Assembly (NCBI RefSeq): GCF_002214565.1
Contig: NZ_CP015106.1
Location: 1,116,001-1,180,000 of the forward strand
Reading direction: 5' to 3'
DNA length: 64,000 bases
DNA from: Thermococcus radiotolerans
GTDB taxonomy: Archaea > Methanobacteriota_B > Thermococci > Thermococcales > Thermococcaceae
The position numbers and the translations under genes were made by a program. This document shows, piece after piece, positions 1-8,190 of the stretch. Each line of letters begins with the position of its first letter. Positions within the stretch are counted from its first letter, which is position 1. The notes under the pieces are model-generated. The model saw only the letters and a program-made list of their open reading frames with translations, did not search any database and had not been told where the DNA came from.

Positions 1-928
1 CGGTAACCACTGGCTCTTCCTTCCCCTTAATGCAGTTGAAGAAGTGCCTCAGTTCCCTCTCGAAGGCGTCGGGGAAGGTTGAGAGGAGCGGTGAGAAGCG
101 CGGCATCTCGAAGTTGGCCTTGGCGACGCCGACCACGGGAGTGTCCAGCGGGGTGTAGCGTATCCTGCCATTTTTCCCTATGATGTCAACGTGGTGGTAG
201 AAGACACCGTAGCGCGAGGGGTAGGGGTAGGCCCAGCTGACCTCTGCTATGCCGGTCTTTCCTCCCTCGAACTTTATCATCATCATGAAGTGGTCGAACG
301 TCCCGTTGGCCCTCGCCTCCTCCTTGATGGACTTCCCAACGGCGTAGACGCTCACCGGTTCGCTCTCGAAGAACCAGCGCAGGAAGTCCGTGACGTGAAC
401 TCCGAGGTCAACGGCGACACCGCCGCTCCTGTTCTCGTCCCAGTACCAGTAATCCCTGGGGAAGGGGAGGTTCTGGACTTCGGCCTTTCTGATGTGCATG
501 GGAAGGATGTTGCGCTTCTTTATGACCTCCTTCATCTGCATCCATCTCTTGTCAAATCGCCTCACGTGACCAACGAAGAGGTGCAGGTCTTTCTTTTCGG
601 CGGTTTTTATCATTCTCTCGCCCTCTTCAACGGTGAGGGCTATCGGCTTCTCCACTATCACGTGCTTTCCTGCCTTGAGAGCCTCAACGGCAAGTTCTGC
701 GTGGGTGTAGGTTGGCGTGAGCACCTCAACGACGTCAACCTCTGTATCCAAAAACTCGTCGAGACTCGTGAACGCCTTCGCCCGAAACTCCTTCGCACCC
801 TCGCGGGCCCGTTCCGGGTCTATGTCCATGCAGGCGACGACCCTGATGCCCTCGATTCCCCTGAGGGCCTTTTTGTGGGCAAGGTTGAATATGTTTCCGC
901 AGCCTATCACTCCGACCTTTAGCTCCAT
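1..928 (-). CDS. Gfo/Idh/MocA-family NAD(P)-dependent oxidoreductase (3' end beyond the window)
   Basis: Reading leftward from ATG at 926-928, the product begins MELKVGVIGCGNIFNLAHK, a Rossmann nucleotide-binding start with GxGxxxxxxH spacing. The family signature EKPIAL follows at about residue 95 (the Lys of EKP is catalytic in the family). The later part resembles the GFO/IDH/MocA C-terminal beta-sheet domain. The frame is open to base 1, so the C-terminus is missing. The family oxidises or reduces sugars, inositol or sugar derivatives; the substrate is not readable here. A GGGGG ribosome binding site lies just before the start. The gene diverges from the glycosyltransferase at 1020 and shares its intergenic promoter, which suggests a role in the same sugar or glycoside pathway. 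Confidence 0.88.
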   Translation of the reverse strand, partial: MELKVGVIGCGNIFNLAHKKALRGIEGIRVVACMDIDPERAREGAKEFRAKAFTSLDEFLDTEVDVVEVLTPTYTHAELAVEALKAGKHVIVEKPIALTVEEGERMIKTAEKKDLHLFVGHVRRFDKRWMQMKEVIKKRNILPMHIRKAEVQNLPFPRDYWYWDENRSGGVAVDLGVHVTDFLRWFFESEPVSVYAVGKSIKEEARANGTFDHFMMMIKFEGGKTGIAEVSWAYPYPSRYGVFYHHVDIIGKNGRIRYTPLDTPVVGVAKANFEMPRFSPLLSTFPDAFERELRHFFNCIKGKEEPVVT

Positions 929-959
929 GGGGATCCCCCAAGGGAGTAGGGGCAAAAAG

Positions 960-967
960 TATATAAT
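960..967. promoter_or_regulatory. Shared TATA element of the divergent oxidoreductase/glycosyltransferase promoter
   Basis: TATATAAT, preceded by A-rich sequence, reads as a TATA box on both strands. It would place one start near 990 (rightward) and one near 935 (leftward). No other good TATA element lies between the two genes. Confidence 0.6.
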
Positions 968-980
968 CCTTTTCAAAATA

Positions 981-997
981 AACCACTTTAAATGGTT
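981..997. promoter_or_regulatory. 17-bp near-perfect palindrome, candidate operator (copy 1)
   Basis: AACCACTTTAAATGGTT is palindromic with one mismatched pair. It lies 13 bp from the TATA element, over the expected start site of the glycosyltransferase gene and upstream of the TATA element as read by the oxidoreductase gene. A related palindrome sits in the same geometry at 3108-3124. Confidence 0.55.
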
Positions 998-1019
998 GTA
1001 AATTTATGAGGTGGAAGAG

Positions 1020-2162
1020 ATGAGGGTCATCGTTGGAATTCCCAGTTACAACAACGCGGAAACAATATCCTTTGTCGTTAAGCAGGCCGCCCAAGGGCTG
1101 AAGAAGTATTTCGGTGGAGGAATCGTCGTCAACGCTGACGGAGGAAGCACCGATGGGACGAGGGAGGCGGTTCTGGGGACAAAGGTCCCAGAGGGTGTCG
1201 AGGTTCACAGCTTCGTCTACAGCTGGCCGATTCCGGGAAAGGGCAGCGCTATGAAGGAGCTCATGGAGTTTGCCCTCGAGAGGGACGCCGATGCGCTCGT
1301 CTTCGTGGACAGCGACCTGAGGAGCATAACCCCCGAGTGGATATACTGCTTCGCCAAGCCCATCGAGGAGGGCTACGACTTCGTGGCGCCGCTCTACATA
1401 AGGCACAAGTGGGACGGCACGATAACCAACAACATAGCCTACCCTATGACGGCCTCGCTCTACGGGAAGAACGTCAGGCAGCCGATAGGAGGGGACTTTG
1501 GGGTGAGCAGAAAGCTCATGGAAGTCTACCTCGAAGACGGGGCGGTCTGGAAGACCCACGTGGCGCGCTTCGGCGTCGACATATTCCTGACGACGACGGC
1601 CATAGCGAGGGGCTTCAAAATCATCCAGACTGCTCTGGGGATGAAGATACACGATCCCAAGGATCCGGCGGCATCGCTCGGCCCCATGTTCAACCAGGTC
1701 GTCGGGACGCTGTTCATGCTGATGGAGAAGTACGAGAACGTCTGGAAGGACGTTAAAGCAATAGAGCCCGTTCCGGTCTTCGGGGAGCTTGAGAAAGGGG
1801 AACCAGAGCCTGTAAAGGTGACCTTAGAGCTCCTTGAGATAAGGGCAAAGGAGCTCTTTGCCCAGCACGAACCCGTGCTGAAGAGGGCACTGGGCGAAGA
1901 GACTCTCAAGGGGGTGATGGAGGCCCTCAAGACCTTCGAGTTCGACGACAGGCTCTGGAGCCACGTCCTCTACGACGGGGCGGTGGCGTACAAAAACGGA
2001 ATCCTAACCGAGGCAGAACCCCTCGTGCCGCTGTACTTCGCAAAGACGGCGGACTTCGTCAAGAGAACGATGGACATGAGCACCCTTGAGGCCGAAAAAC
2101 TGATAGAGGAGAGGGCGAAGGTCTTCCTTGAGGAGAAGGACTACCTCTTGGAGCGCTGGTAG
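1020..2162 (+). CDS. GT-A fold glycosyltransferase, GT2/GT81-like (glucosyl- or mannosylglycerate-synthase-like)
   Basis: The 380-aa protein opens MRVIVGIPSYNNAET, then has GGSTDGT, PGKGSAMKEL and the metal-binding VDSDL (a DxD motif) at about residue 100, the order expected of an inverting or retaining GT-A transferase using a nucleotide sugar. The acceptor half contains GGDFGVSRKLM and an FGVDIFLTT segment, which recalls the cytosolic glucosyl-/mannosyl-glycerate synthases rather than membrane GT2 enzymes; no membrane segments are seen. ATG at 1020 is preferred over GTG at 1011 because GAGGTGG (1008-1014) is 5 nt before it. The gene converges on and overlaps the sugar kinase by 22 bp. Substrate assignment to a small glycoside solute is inference. 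Confidence 0.75.
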   Translation: MRVIVGIPSYNNAETISFVVKQAAQGLKKYFGGGIVVNADGGSTDGTREAVLGTKVPEGVEVHSFVYSWPIPGKGSAMKELMEFALERDADALVFVDSDLRSITPEWIYCFAKPIEEGYDFVAPLYIRHKWDGTITNNIAYPMTASLYGKNVRQPIGGDFGVSRKLMEVYLEDGAVWKTHVARFGVDIFLTTTAIARGFKIIQTALGMKIHDPKDPAASLGPMFNQVVGTLFMLMEKYENVWKDVKAIEPVPVFGELEKGEPEPVKVTLELLEIRAKELFAQHEPVLKRALGEETLKGVMEALKTFEFDDRLWSHVLYDGAVAYKNGILTEAEPLVPLYFAKTADFVKRTMDMSTLEAEKLIEERAKVFLEEKDYLLERW

Positions 2163-3091
2163 AGCTCCCTGACCTCTTTCATTAGAACTATTTCCTCCAT
2201 TTTTGGAACGCTCCAAGCCCCCCTGAGGGTCGTTGAGAGCGCCGCTACGAGGTTTGCGAAGCGCCCGAGTTTTCTGAGGTGCTCCTCATCGATGGTCCCC
2301 TCACCGAGCAGGTTCGAGTAGTGAAGGCCGGCTAAGAGGGCAGCTGTGAAGGCATCCCCTGCTCCGGTGGTGTCAACCGGTTCGACTCTATAAGCAGGGA
2401 TGTGAACCTTAGCGCCTCCACTCATCAGCTCGCTGCCCTTCTCACCTAAGGTCACCGCGAGAAGTTTGAAGTCGAAGTCTTCAGGGTTTATTCCGTTGTC
2501 TCTGAGGTACGCCAGCTCCCCATCGCCGAGCTTAACTATATCCGCCAGCCCGAGGGCCCTCTCAATATCCCGTAGCATCTCTCCCTCCCTTCCGCGCCAG
2601 AGGTCGGGCCTTATGTTGACATCGTAGCTCAGTGGAACCTTTCCCTTAAGTTCCTCTAAAATTCCAAAGAGCGTCGAGCGAGAGGGCTCCCTGGCGAAGA
2701 GCACGGTGCCAAAGTGAATTGTCTCAGCGTTCTCAAGAAGGGCCGTCTCCACGTCCTCAGGCTTCAGGTTGAAGTAGGCAACGCCATCGTAGAGAATGAA
2801 CTCCGGCTTGGCACCGATGAGCTGAACGAAGACAACGCCAGTATGTTTTTCAGCGTCCCGGGATATGTATGTCCTTACCCCCTCATCATGAAGCCTTTCG
2901 AGCAGAAAGTCCCCAAAGGGATCGTCGCCGACCTTGCTTACCAGCGCACTCTCAACGCCGAGCCTTGAAAGACCAACCGCAACGTTTGCAGGAGCACCGC
3001 CCGGATGCTTCTCGAAGGACTTCACATCCTTAAGCTTCCCCTCCTGCAGGGCTATGAAATCTATGAGGACCTCTCCGATAGAGACCATCAT
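2141..3091 (-). CDS. PfkB-family sugar kinase (fructokinase-like)
   Basis: The 316-aa protein has both PfkB signatures: GGAPANVAVGLSRLG near residue 30 and the C-terminal DTTGAGDAFTAAL, whose Asp is the catalytic base. The N-terminus SIGEVLIDF is typical of fructokinase/ketodeoxygluconate-kinase members. Family enzymes phosphorylate a sugar hydroxyl with ATP or ADP. The start was taken at 3091 because GGTG precedes it by 6 nt; in-frame ATGs at 3097 and 3088 are alternatives, and the long upstream extension lies antisense inside the isomerase gene. The gene is divergent from the isomerase-like gene at 3180 and convergent with the glycosyltransferase. It probably phosphorylates a sugar released by the neighbouring hydrolases; the exact sugar is unknown. 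Confidence 0.85.
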   Translation of the reverse strand: MMVSIGEVLIDFIALQEGKLKDVKSFEKHPGGAPANVAVGLSRLGVESALVSKVGDDPFGDFLLERLHDEGVRTYISRDAEKHTGVVFVQLIGAKPEFILYDGVAYFNLKPEDVETALLENAETIHFGTVLFAREPSRSTLFGILEELKGKVPLSYDVNIRPDLWRGREGEMLRDIERALGLADIVKLGDGELAYLRDNGINPEDFDFKLLAVTLGEKGSELMSGGAKVHIPAYRVEPVDTTGAGDAFTAALLAGLHYSNLLGEGTIDEEHLRKLGRFANLVAALSTTLRGAWSVPKMEEIVLMKEVRELYQRSKR

Positions 3092-3107
3092 CGTCATCAC
3101 CACAAGC

Positions 3108-3124
3108 AACAACTTTTGGTTGTT
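3108..3124. promoter_or_regulatory. 17-bp palindrome, candidate operator (copy 2)
   Basis: AACAAC-TTTTG-GTTGTT has perfect 6-bp arms. It matches the palindrome at 981-997 at 12 of 17 positions and lies 14 bp from the TATA element at 3139-3146. It covers the expected start site of the kinase gene and lies upstream of the TATA element for the isomerase operon. Confidence 0.55.
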
Positions 3125-3138
3125 TCCTCCGACAACCG

Positions 3139-3146
3139 TTATATAC
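3139..3146. promoter_or_regulatory. TATA element shared by kinase (-) and isomerase operon (+)
   Basis: TTATATAC reads as GTATATAA on the other strand, a usable TATA box both ways. Rightward it predicts a start near 3168, giving the 3180 operon a very short leader. Confidence 0.6.
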
Positions 3147-3179
3147 GTTTCCCGCGATTGAGATACCAAGGTGCTGCCC

Positions 3180-4658
3180 ATGATAGCGGTAATAACGTTC
3201 ACGGATCCGAGGCCAACGGCCCTCTCGATCGAGCGCGAGAGGGCTTTGATGGAGAAGCACTCCACCCTCATCGGGGAGCTGAGAAAGGCTGGCTTTGAAG
3301 TTCTCGACGTGAACGAGAGGCTTGGAAAATACGAAGCCCTCAAAGCCGGTAAGAACTTCGGGGTAGATTCGATGGATGAGAGCTTCAGGGCCGGGGAAAT
3401 TATAGCCGGAAGCTCGGCCTCGGGAATAATAGCCGGCCTCTGGCACTGGACGGAGAGCAACCTCGTTACGGCACTTGTCAGAGAAACCAAGAGGCCCATA
3501 CTCCTCTACGCCGACGATGATCCGGCATGGGCAGGAACCACGTGCGTCACATCTGTCGGGGCCTCTCTTTGGGAGAGCGCGGTGAACGAGTACGCGCTGA
3601 ACCACGTCCGCCTCAAGGGGGACGTTGAAAAGGTAAAGGCCTGGGTTAGAGCCGTTGAGGCCGTCTCAAAGCTCTCCAGGAAGTCCCTCCTCCTCTGGGG
3701 GGCCCCGTACACCCTCGGGATGGAGCACCTCATGGACGACCTGCCGAGGCTTAAGAGGATCGTCGGCGACTTCATAATGCTCGGCCAGTACGTTCTGGTT
3801 AGGAAGGCGGAGAAGATGCTCTCGGACGAGAGGCTGAGGGTCCGCGTGGAGGAGTTCTACGACTGGCTGACCGAGAAAACGGAAGTCAAGTTTGACGACC
3901 TCATGCTGACACCGGAGGCGTTGAGGAGACAGATAGCACTCTACCTAGCCGCAAAGGAGAGCTGGAGCGAGCAGGAAGGCATTTCGGCCGTCTCGATAAA
4001 GTGCCAGCCGGAGCTGAGCGAGGTCTACGGTGTTACGGCCTGCCTGATTCCGGCGCTGTTCCCGTTCAACCTCGATGCCGAGGGCGAGAAGGAGGTAATC
4101 CCGGCCACGTGTGAGGGCGACGTTAAGGGCACGATAAGTTCGGCGCTCCTCTTCTATCTGAGCGGAAAGCCCCCACTCTTCGGAGACATAAAGTACGTGG
4201 ACGACGAGGTCGTCATGATAGCCAACTGCGGCGCTTCATCGCTCTACTACGCGAGGCTGAGCGAGAACCCGGAGGAGAACCTCAAAGCAACAACCGTCCA
4301 GGGACAGTGCCAGGGGGCGAGCGGCGGGGCGTTAACTTACAGAACTCCCCCGGCTGAGTTTACGGTGGCAAGGCTCATACGTCGCGGGGGGGAGTACTAC
4401 CTCCTCTACTTCCTCGCGGAGGGCCTTGAGATAACTGAGGAGATGGAATCAAAGCTCAAATGGGGCAAGCAGTGGCCGCATACGGCCATAAGGAACCCAC
4501 TCGACAAAGAAACCTTCATCTCGGCCATGGGGGCCAACCACCTCTCGCTGGTTCCCGGTGACTACACCGAGGAGCTCCGCTTTACCGCGAGGCTCTGGGG
4601 AGTAAAGGCAATAAACCTTGAAGACCCAAGGGAGGTAAAGTCCTTCCTTGAGGGGTAG
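3180..4658 (+). CDS. L-fucose/L-arabinose isomerase-like protein
   Basis: This 492-aa protein has the layout of the fucose/arabinose isomerase superfamily: alpha/beta N-terminal domains (MIAVITFTDPRPTALS), a central KCQPEL segment, then VIPATCEGDVKG (the family's metal-binding Glu region) and ANCGASSLYYA in the C-terminal half. Members interconvert aldoses and ketoses with a divalent metal; some relatives act on other substrates, so the reaction is not certain. ATG 3180 is chosen over GTG 3171 because AAGGTG at 3168-3173 sits 6 nt before it. It begins an operon with the debranching-type glucosidase (3-bp gap) and GH130. An aldose released by those enzymes could be isomerised here and phosphorylated by the divergent kinase. 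Confidence 0.72.
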   Translation: MIAVITFTDPRPTALSIERERALMEKHSTLIGELRKAGFEVLDVNERLGKYEALKAGKNFGVDSMDESFRAGEIIAGSSASGIIAGLWHWTESNLVTALVRETKRPILLYADDDPAWAGTTCVTSVGASLWESAVNEYALNHVRLKGDVEKVKAWVRAVEAVSKLSRKSLLLWGAPYTLGMEHLMDDLPRLKRIVGDFIMLGQYVLVRKAEKMLSDERLRVRVEEFYDWLTEKTEVKFDDLMLTPEALRRQIALYLAAKESWSEQEGISAVSIKCQPELSEVYGVTACLIPALFPFNLDAEGEKEVIPATCEGDVKGTISSALLFYLSGKPPLFGDIKYVDDEVVMIANCGASSLYYARLSENPEENLKATTVQGQCQGASGGALTYRTPPAEFTVARLIRRGGEYYLLYFLAEGLEITEEMESKLKWGKQWPHTAIRNPLDKETFISAMGANHLSLVPGDYTEELRFTARLWGVKAINLEDPREVKSFLEG

Positions 4659-4661
4659 TCC

Positions 4662-6527
4662 ATGAGAACCATCTTAGCCGGCAACGGAGCCTTCGTCCTG
4701 AGCGATGAGAGGGGGGACATGCCCTCCCATTACGACGGCTTTTATTTTCTTGACACAAGGTTCGTCAGAAAGGCCAGGCTTGAAGTTTCTCCGGAACCGG
4801 ACTTCATCGGGGCATCCTCAACCTTCACCCGGGCGGTTTCACACTTCTCTCTCGGCGAGCGGGGAATCCTGGTGAGGCTAAGAACGCTGGACGGGGTTTA
4901 CGAGGAAAAGCTCTCCTTCTACAACACGTCGGAAGAACCGCTCGGTGTCAGGGTCAGGTACACCTACGAGGCTCCCATCGAGGACATATTCCAGGTCAGG
5001 GGCTTTATGGGGCTGAAGAATGGAAAGGCCATAGTCCCAGTCGGCGGAACCCACCTGAAGGAAAGCCCCGCCGGAAGGAGGAGCCTCTCCACCGAGACCA
5101 ACATGGAAAGGGAGGGGAGTCTCTTAAGGGCAGAACTTGAGATACCCCCCCTCGAAAAGGCCGTCCTCTATGTCCGCTTCATCCCCAAAATCGAGGGCAG
5201 GGTCTCGGAGATACTCGCAGAGAAAAAGAGAACGATAAAAAACGTCGCCTTCACCGGCTCACCCGCCATCGACGGAATATTCGAGAGAGCTGTGGAGAAC
5301 ATAAACGCCCTGACGCTGTTTACGCGCTTCGGGCCGGTCCCCCTTGCAGGGATTCCGTACTTCGCCTGTCCCTTCGGAAGGGACGCGATAATAACCTCAC
5401 TCTTCCTCCTGCCGTACTACCCTGAATACGCCGCCGGCACGCTGAGACTCTTCGGGCGGCTCCAGGGAAAGAGAACCAACCCGAAGAACGAGGAAGAACC
5501 TGGAAAGATACCACATGAGTTCCGCCTCGGGGAGCTCGCGCAGTCGGGGAAGGTTCCCTTCGCGCCGTACTACGGCACGGTCGATGCCACCCCCCTCTAC
5601 GTGGCATTGGCCGGCGAGTACCTGCGCTGGACCAAGGACAGGGGACTGATTGAGGAACTGAGGCCGAACCTGACGGCCGCCGTCGAGTGGATACTCGGAA
5701 AGCTCGATGATGACGGCTACGTAACCTACGTTCCGGGAATACTTGGCAACAAGGGATGGAAGGATTCAAGGGATGCGATAATTGACGAGGAAGGGAAACT
5801 TCCAAAGCCGCCGATAGCGCTCGTTGAGGTGCAGGGCTACGCCTACTGGGCGCTTAAACTTGCAGGGGAGCTTGACCTGACAGAGCTCGATGAAAAGACC
5901 CTCCTCGTAGAGGCGGAAAAGCTGAAGAAAAGGTTCAACCGCGACTTCTGGCTCGGCTCCTACTACGCCCTTGCGCTGGACGGGGAGGGAAGGCCACTCA
6001 GAGTCGTCTCCTCCAACATGGGGCACCTGCTCCTGACGGGTATAGCCGAGCACGAGGAGGAACTCGCGGGGAGGCTTTTCCAGCCGGACATGCTTTCCCG
6101 GTACGGCATAAGAACCCTGAGCGCCGGAGAGAAAGCTTACAACCCCTTCAGCTACCACCGCGGAAGCGTGTGGCCGCACGACAACGCGCTGATAGCCCTC
6201 GGCCTGGCGAGGATTGGAAGAACGGACATGGCGAGGGCACTCATGGATGCCGTCTTCGATGCCGCGAAGCTTCTGCCGGAGAGGGAGCTTCCGGAGCTGT
6301 ACAGCGGCCTAAACGAGCTCGTTCCCGTTTTAAGGGCCAACTCCCCGCAGGTATGGAGCGCGGCGAGCGTTTTCGCCTTCGTTACCGCCTCGCTTGGAAT
6401 GGAGGCAGGGGATGAGCTCACCGTCCGTCCGGCAGAGGGGACGAGCATCGTTCTGAGAGGGGTTTCGTTTGGAGGAAGGAGGTACCTCATAGTGGCCAAT
6501 GGGGGCGTTAGCGTTGAACCCATATGA
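4662..6527 (+). CDS. Glycogen-debranching-type (GDE_N_bis / amylo-alpha-1,6-glucosidase-like) glycoside hydrolase
   Basis: The 621-aa protein starts with a beta-rich GDE_N_bis-like domain (about residues 1-190: LAGNGAFVLSDERG, FLDTRFV), followed by an (alpha/alpha)6 barrel. The barrel has PYFACPFGRDAIITSLF near 230, the DATPLYVALAGEYL repeat, and HRGSVWPHDNALIA near 500, the hallmark region of GDE/GH63-like barrels. It probably hydrolyses alpha-glycosidic bonds of an oligosaccharide or small glycoside. No signal peptide is visible, so it is cytoplasmic. The operon neighbours (isomerase-like and GH130) argue for breakdown of an imported or intracellular glycoside rather than bulk glycogen. Members of this superfamily include mannosyl- and glucosylglycerate hydrolases, which fits the nearby GT81-like transferase, but that is inference. 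Confidence 0.75.
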   Translation: MRTILAGNGAFVLSDERGDMPSHYDGFYFLDTRFVRKARLEVSPEPDFIGASSTFTRAVSHFSLGERGILVRLRTLDGVYEEKLSFYNTSEEPLGVRVRYTYEAPIEDIFQVRGFMGLKNGKAIVPVGGTHLKESPAGRRSLSTETNMEREGSLLRAELEIPPLEKAVLYVRFIPKIEGRVSEILAEKKRTIKNVAFTGSPAIDGIFERAVENINALTLFTRFGPVPLAGIPYFACPFGRDAIITSLFLLPYYPEYAAGTLRLFGRLQGKRTNPKNEEEPGKIPHEFRLGELAQSGKVPFAPYYGTVDATPLYVALAGEYLRWTKDRGLIEELRPNLTAAVEWILGKLDDDGYVTYVPGILGNKGWKDSRDAIIDEEGKLPKPPIALVEVQGYAYWALKLAGELDLTELDEKTLLVEAEKLKKRFNRDFWLGSYYALALDGEGRPLRVVSSNMGHLLLTGIAEHEEELAGRLFQPDMLSRYGIRTLSAGEKAYNPFSYHRGSVWPHDNALIALGLARIGRTDMARALMDAVFDAAKLLPERELPELYSGLNELVPVLRANSPQVWSAASVFAFVTASLGMEAGDELTVRPAEGTSIVLRGVSFGGRRYLIVANGGVSVEPI

Positions 6528-7425
6528 ATTCAGGTTTGAAAAACTCCCAAAACCTGTGCTTTCTCCCTCAGATGAAGGATTCGACTCAAAGAACGTCTAC
6601 AACCCCGCGGTGGTCAAGAGGAGGGAAAAAGTGGTCATGCTCTACCGTGCGGAGGCCAAAGGGGAAAAGATAACCGGAAGAATCGGGCTGGCGCTGAGTG
6701 AGGATGGAATCGACTTCATCAGACACCCAGAGCCCGTTATGGAACCGGAATACGAGTGGGAGAGCCTCGGCGTTGAGGATCCCCGCGTCGTGAGGATTGG
6801 AAAGACATACTACATGACCTACACCGGCTACGATGGAAAGACTGCACGGCTCTGCATCGCCACCTCGAAGAATCTTCTGAACTGGAAGAAGCACGGCGTG
6901 GTTTTCGAGGAGTTCCCCGCGCAGAAGAACACCACCGAAAACTGGACCAAGAGCGGAGCCATACTGACGGAGAAAATGAAGTCCGGATCCTTCGAGGGCT
7001 ATTACGTCATGTACTTCGGCGACTCAAAGGTCTGGCTCGCCTATTCAAAGGACCTCATCCACTGGGAGTACGAGAGGGAGCCCGTTCTGAGGCCGAGGGG
7101 CCATCTCGTTGAGCCCGGACCTCCGCCAATCCTCACGGAGGACGGGATACTCCTGATACACAGCGAGGCCTTTCACGAGGACGGAAAGCTCGTCTACTAC
7201 ACGCACGCTGCCCTCTTTGACCGGGAAGACCCAAGAAAGCTCATATGGAGAACCGAGAAGCCCATCCTCAGGCCAACCCTCGACTGGGAGCTGCATGGAT
7301 GGGTAGATAACGTGGTCTTCGCGGAGGCCATGATAGACCACGGGGGCAGCTACTACCTCTACTACGGGGGAGCGGACAGGCACGTTGGCCTCGCGATGGG
7401 AGGATGGAGGAAGAAAGAGGACTAA
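6514..7425 (+). CDS. GH130 family beta-mannoside phosphorylase/hydrolase
   Basis: The 303-aa five-bladed beta-propeller type protein carries the GH130 signature SLGVEDPRV near residue 90 (the Asp is the proton donor in the family), the early NPAVVKRREKVVMLYRAE segment, and a late HGWVDNVVF and YYLYYGGADRHVGLA. Family members phosphorolyse or hydrolyse beta-mannosides. I cannot tell phosphorylase from hydrolase subfamily without an alignment of the phosphate-binding Arg/His residues. TTG at 6514 is preferred: GGGGGCG lies 6-7 nt upstream, whereas ATG at 6499 has no usable site; either start overlaps the upstream gene. Cytoplasmic, last gene of the three-gene operon, and convergent with the DUF371 gene (4-bp overlap). 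Confidence 0.85.
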   Translation: MNPYEFRFEKLPKPVLSPSDEGFDSKNVYNPAVVKRREKVVMLYRAEAKGEKITGRIGLALSEDGIDFIRHPEPVMEPEYEWESLGVEDPRVVRIGKTYYMTYTGYDGKTARLCIATSKNLLNWKKHGVVFEEFPAQKNTTENWTKSGAILTEKMKSGSFEGYYVMYFGDSKVWLAYSKDLIHWEYEREPVLRPRGHLVEPGPPPILTEDGILLIHSEAFHEDGKLVYYTHAALFDREDPRKLIWRTEKPILRPTLDWELHGWVDNVVFAEAMIDHGGSYYLYYGGADRHVGLAMGGWRKKED

Positions 7426-7841
7426 TCCAGAATTATCAGCTCGATCTCCACCGTCCTCTCGGGGCTCTTCAAGAGTTCCACTATTTTCCTGTCTACGTCC
7501 CTCGCGGCTTTGTTCGCCCTTATGGCGAGGGTTCTGGCGTCGATGTAGTCACTCTTTCTCACCACCATCGAAAAATCGTGATCGAGGATCAGCCCGGGGC
7601 TCCCCTCGGCGAGAACCTCGTCCACCAAATTCCCTACCTTTATTCGGATTAGAAGCCTTTTTCCAGCCTTCAGGGCGGATTTAAACTCATCGCTAAGGTC
7701 ATTTATTCCCTTGTCGGCCTCGATGCAGAGTATGCAGTCCCCTCGGGGCGTGAGGTAGTCCTCCTTCGTGAACTCCAGCGTTGATCTGTGCGTTGCTCTT
7801 ACGTTCTCATGACCCCTGCAGCGGATTACCTCCCTCAGCAT
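7422..7841 (-). CDS. DUF371 family protein
   Basis: The 139-aa protein matches the archaeal DUF371 pattern: an N-terminal FRGHENVRATH-like stretch (here RCRGHENVRATHRSTLEF), then TPRGDCILCIEADKG. The family is small, soluble, conserved in archaea and of unknown function. A TATA element on this strand (CTTATAAAC, about 7862-7870) predicts transcription starting within a few bases of the ATG, so the mRNA is probably leaderless; this agrees with the lack of a good ribosome binding site. Confidence 0.8.
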   Translation of the reverse strand: MLREVIRCRGHENVRATHRSTLEFTKEDYLTPRGDCILCIEADKGINDLSDEFKSALKAGKRLLIRIKVGNLVDEVLAEGSPGLILDHDFSMVVRKSDYIDARTLAIRANKAARDVDRKIVELLKSPERTVEIELIILD

Positions 7842-7950
7842 GGTTCCAACTTCGAGCTGGGGTTTATAAGTCTGAGCGAGGGAAAAGCTTTAAAACTGCT
7901 TTCGAGACTGGGGTATGGTTGTCAGAGTCAAGCTAACGGGGGGATTGATG

Positions 7951-8154
7951 ATGGGAAACATCAAGCAGACGTTCATCAAGAGGGTTGCGCGCGAGCTGTT
8001 TGACCGCTACCCGAACGAGTTCACCAGGGACTTCGAGCACAACAAGAAGAAGGTTGAGGAGCTCACCAACGTCACCAGCAAGACCATCAGAAACAGGATA
8101 GCGGGCTACATGACCAGGCTCGTGAGGATGAAGGAAGAGGGCAAGATGCTCTGA
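7951..8154 (+). CDS. rps17e: 30S ribosomal protein S17e
   Basis: The product [20 protein letters not shown] is the standard S17e start, and the 67-aa length is normal for archaea. The helix-turn-helix-like part [19 protein letters not shown] is characteristic. ATG 7951 (or the adjacent ATG 7948) is chosen because GGGGGAT lies just upstream; the longer frame from 7915 adds residues not found in the family. A TATA-like GCTTTAAAA near 7886-7895 can drive the gene. S17e is a small-subunit protein shared by archaea and eukaryotes. Confidence 0.93.
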   Translation: MGNIKQTFIKRVARELFDRYPNEFTRDFEHNKKKVEELTNVTSKTIRNRIAGYMTRLVRMKEEGKML

Positions 8155-8190
8155 GCCCTTTTCTAGGATTTATTCTCTTCAAGCCACTTC

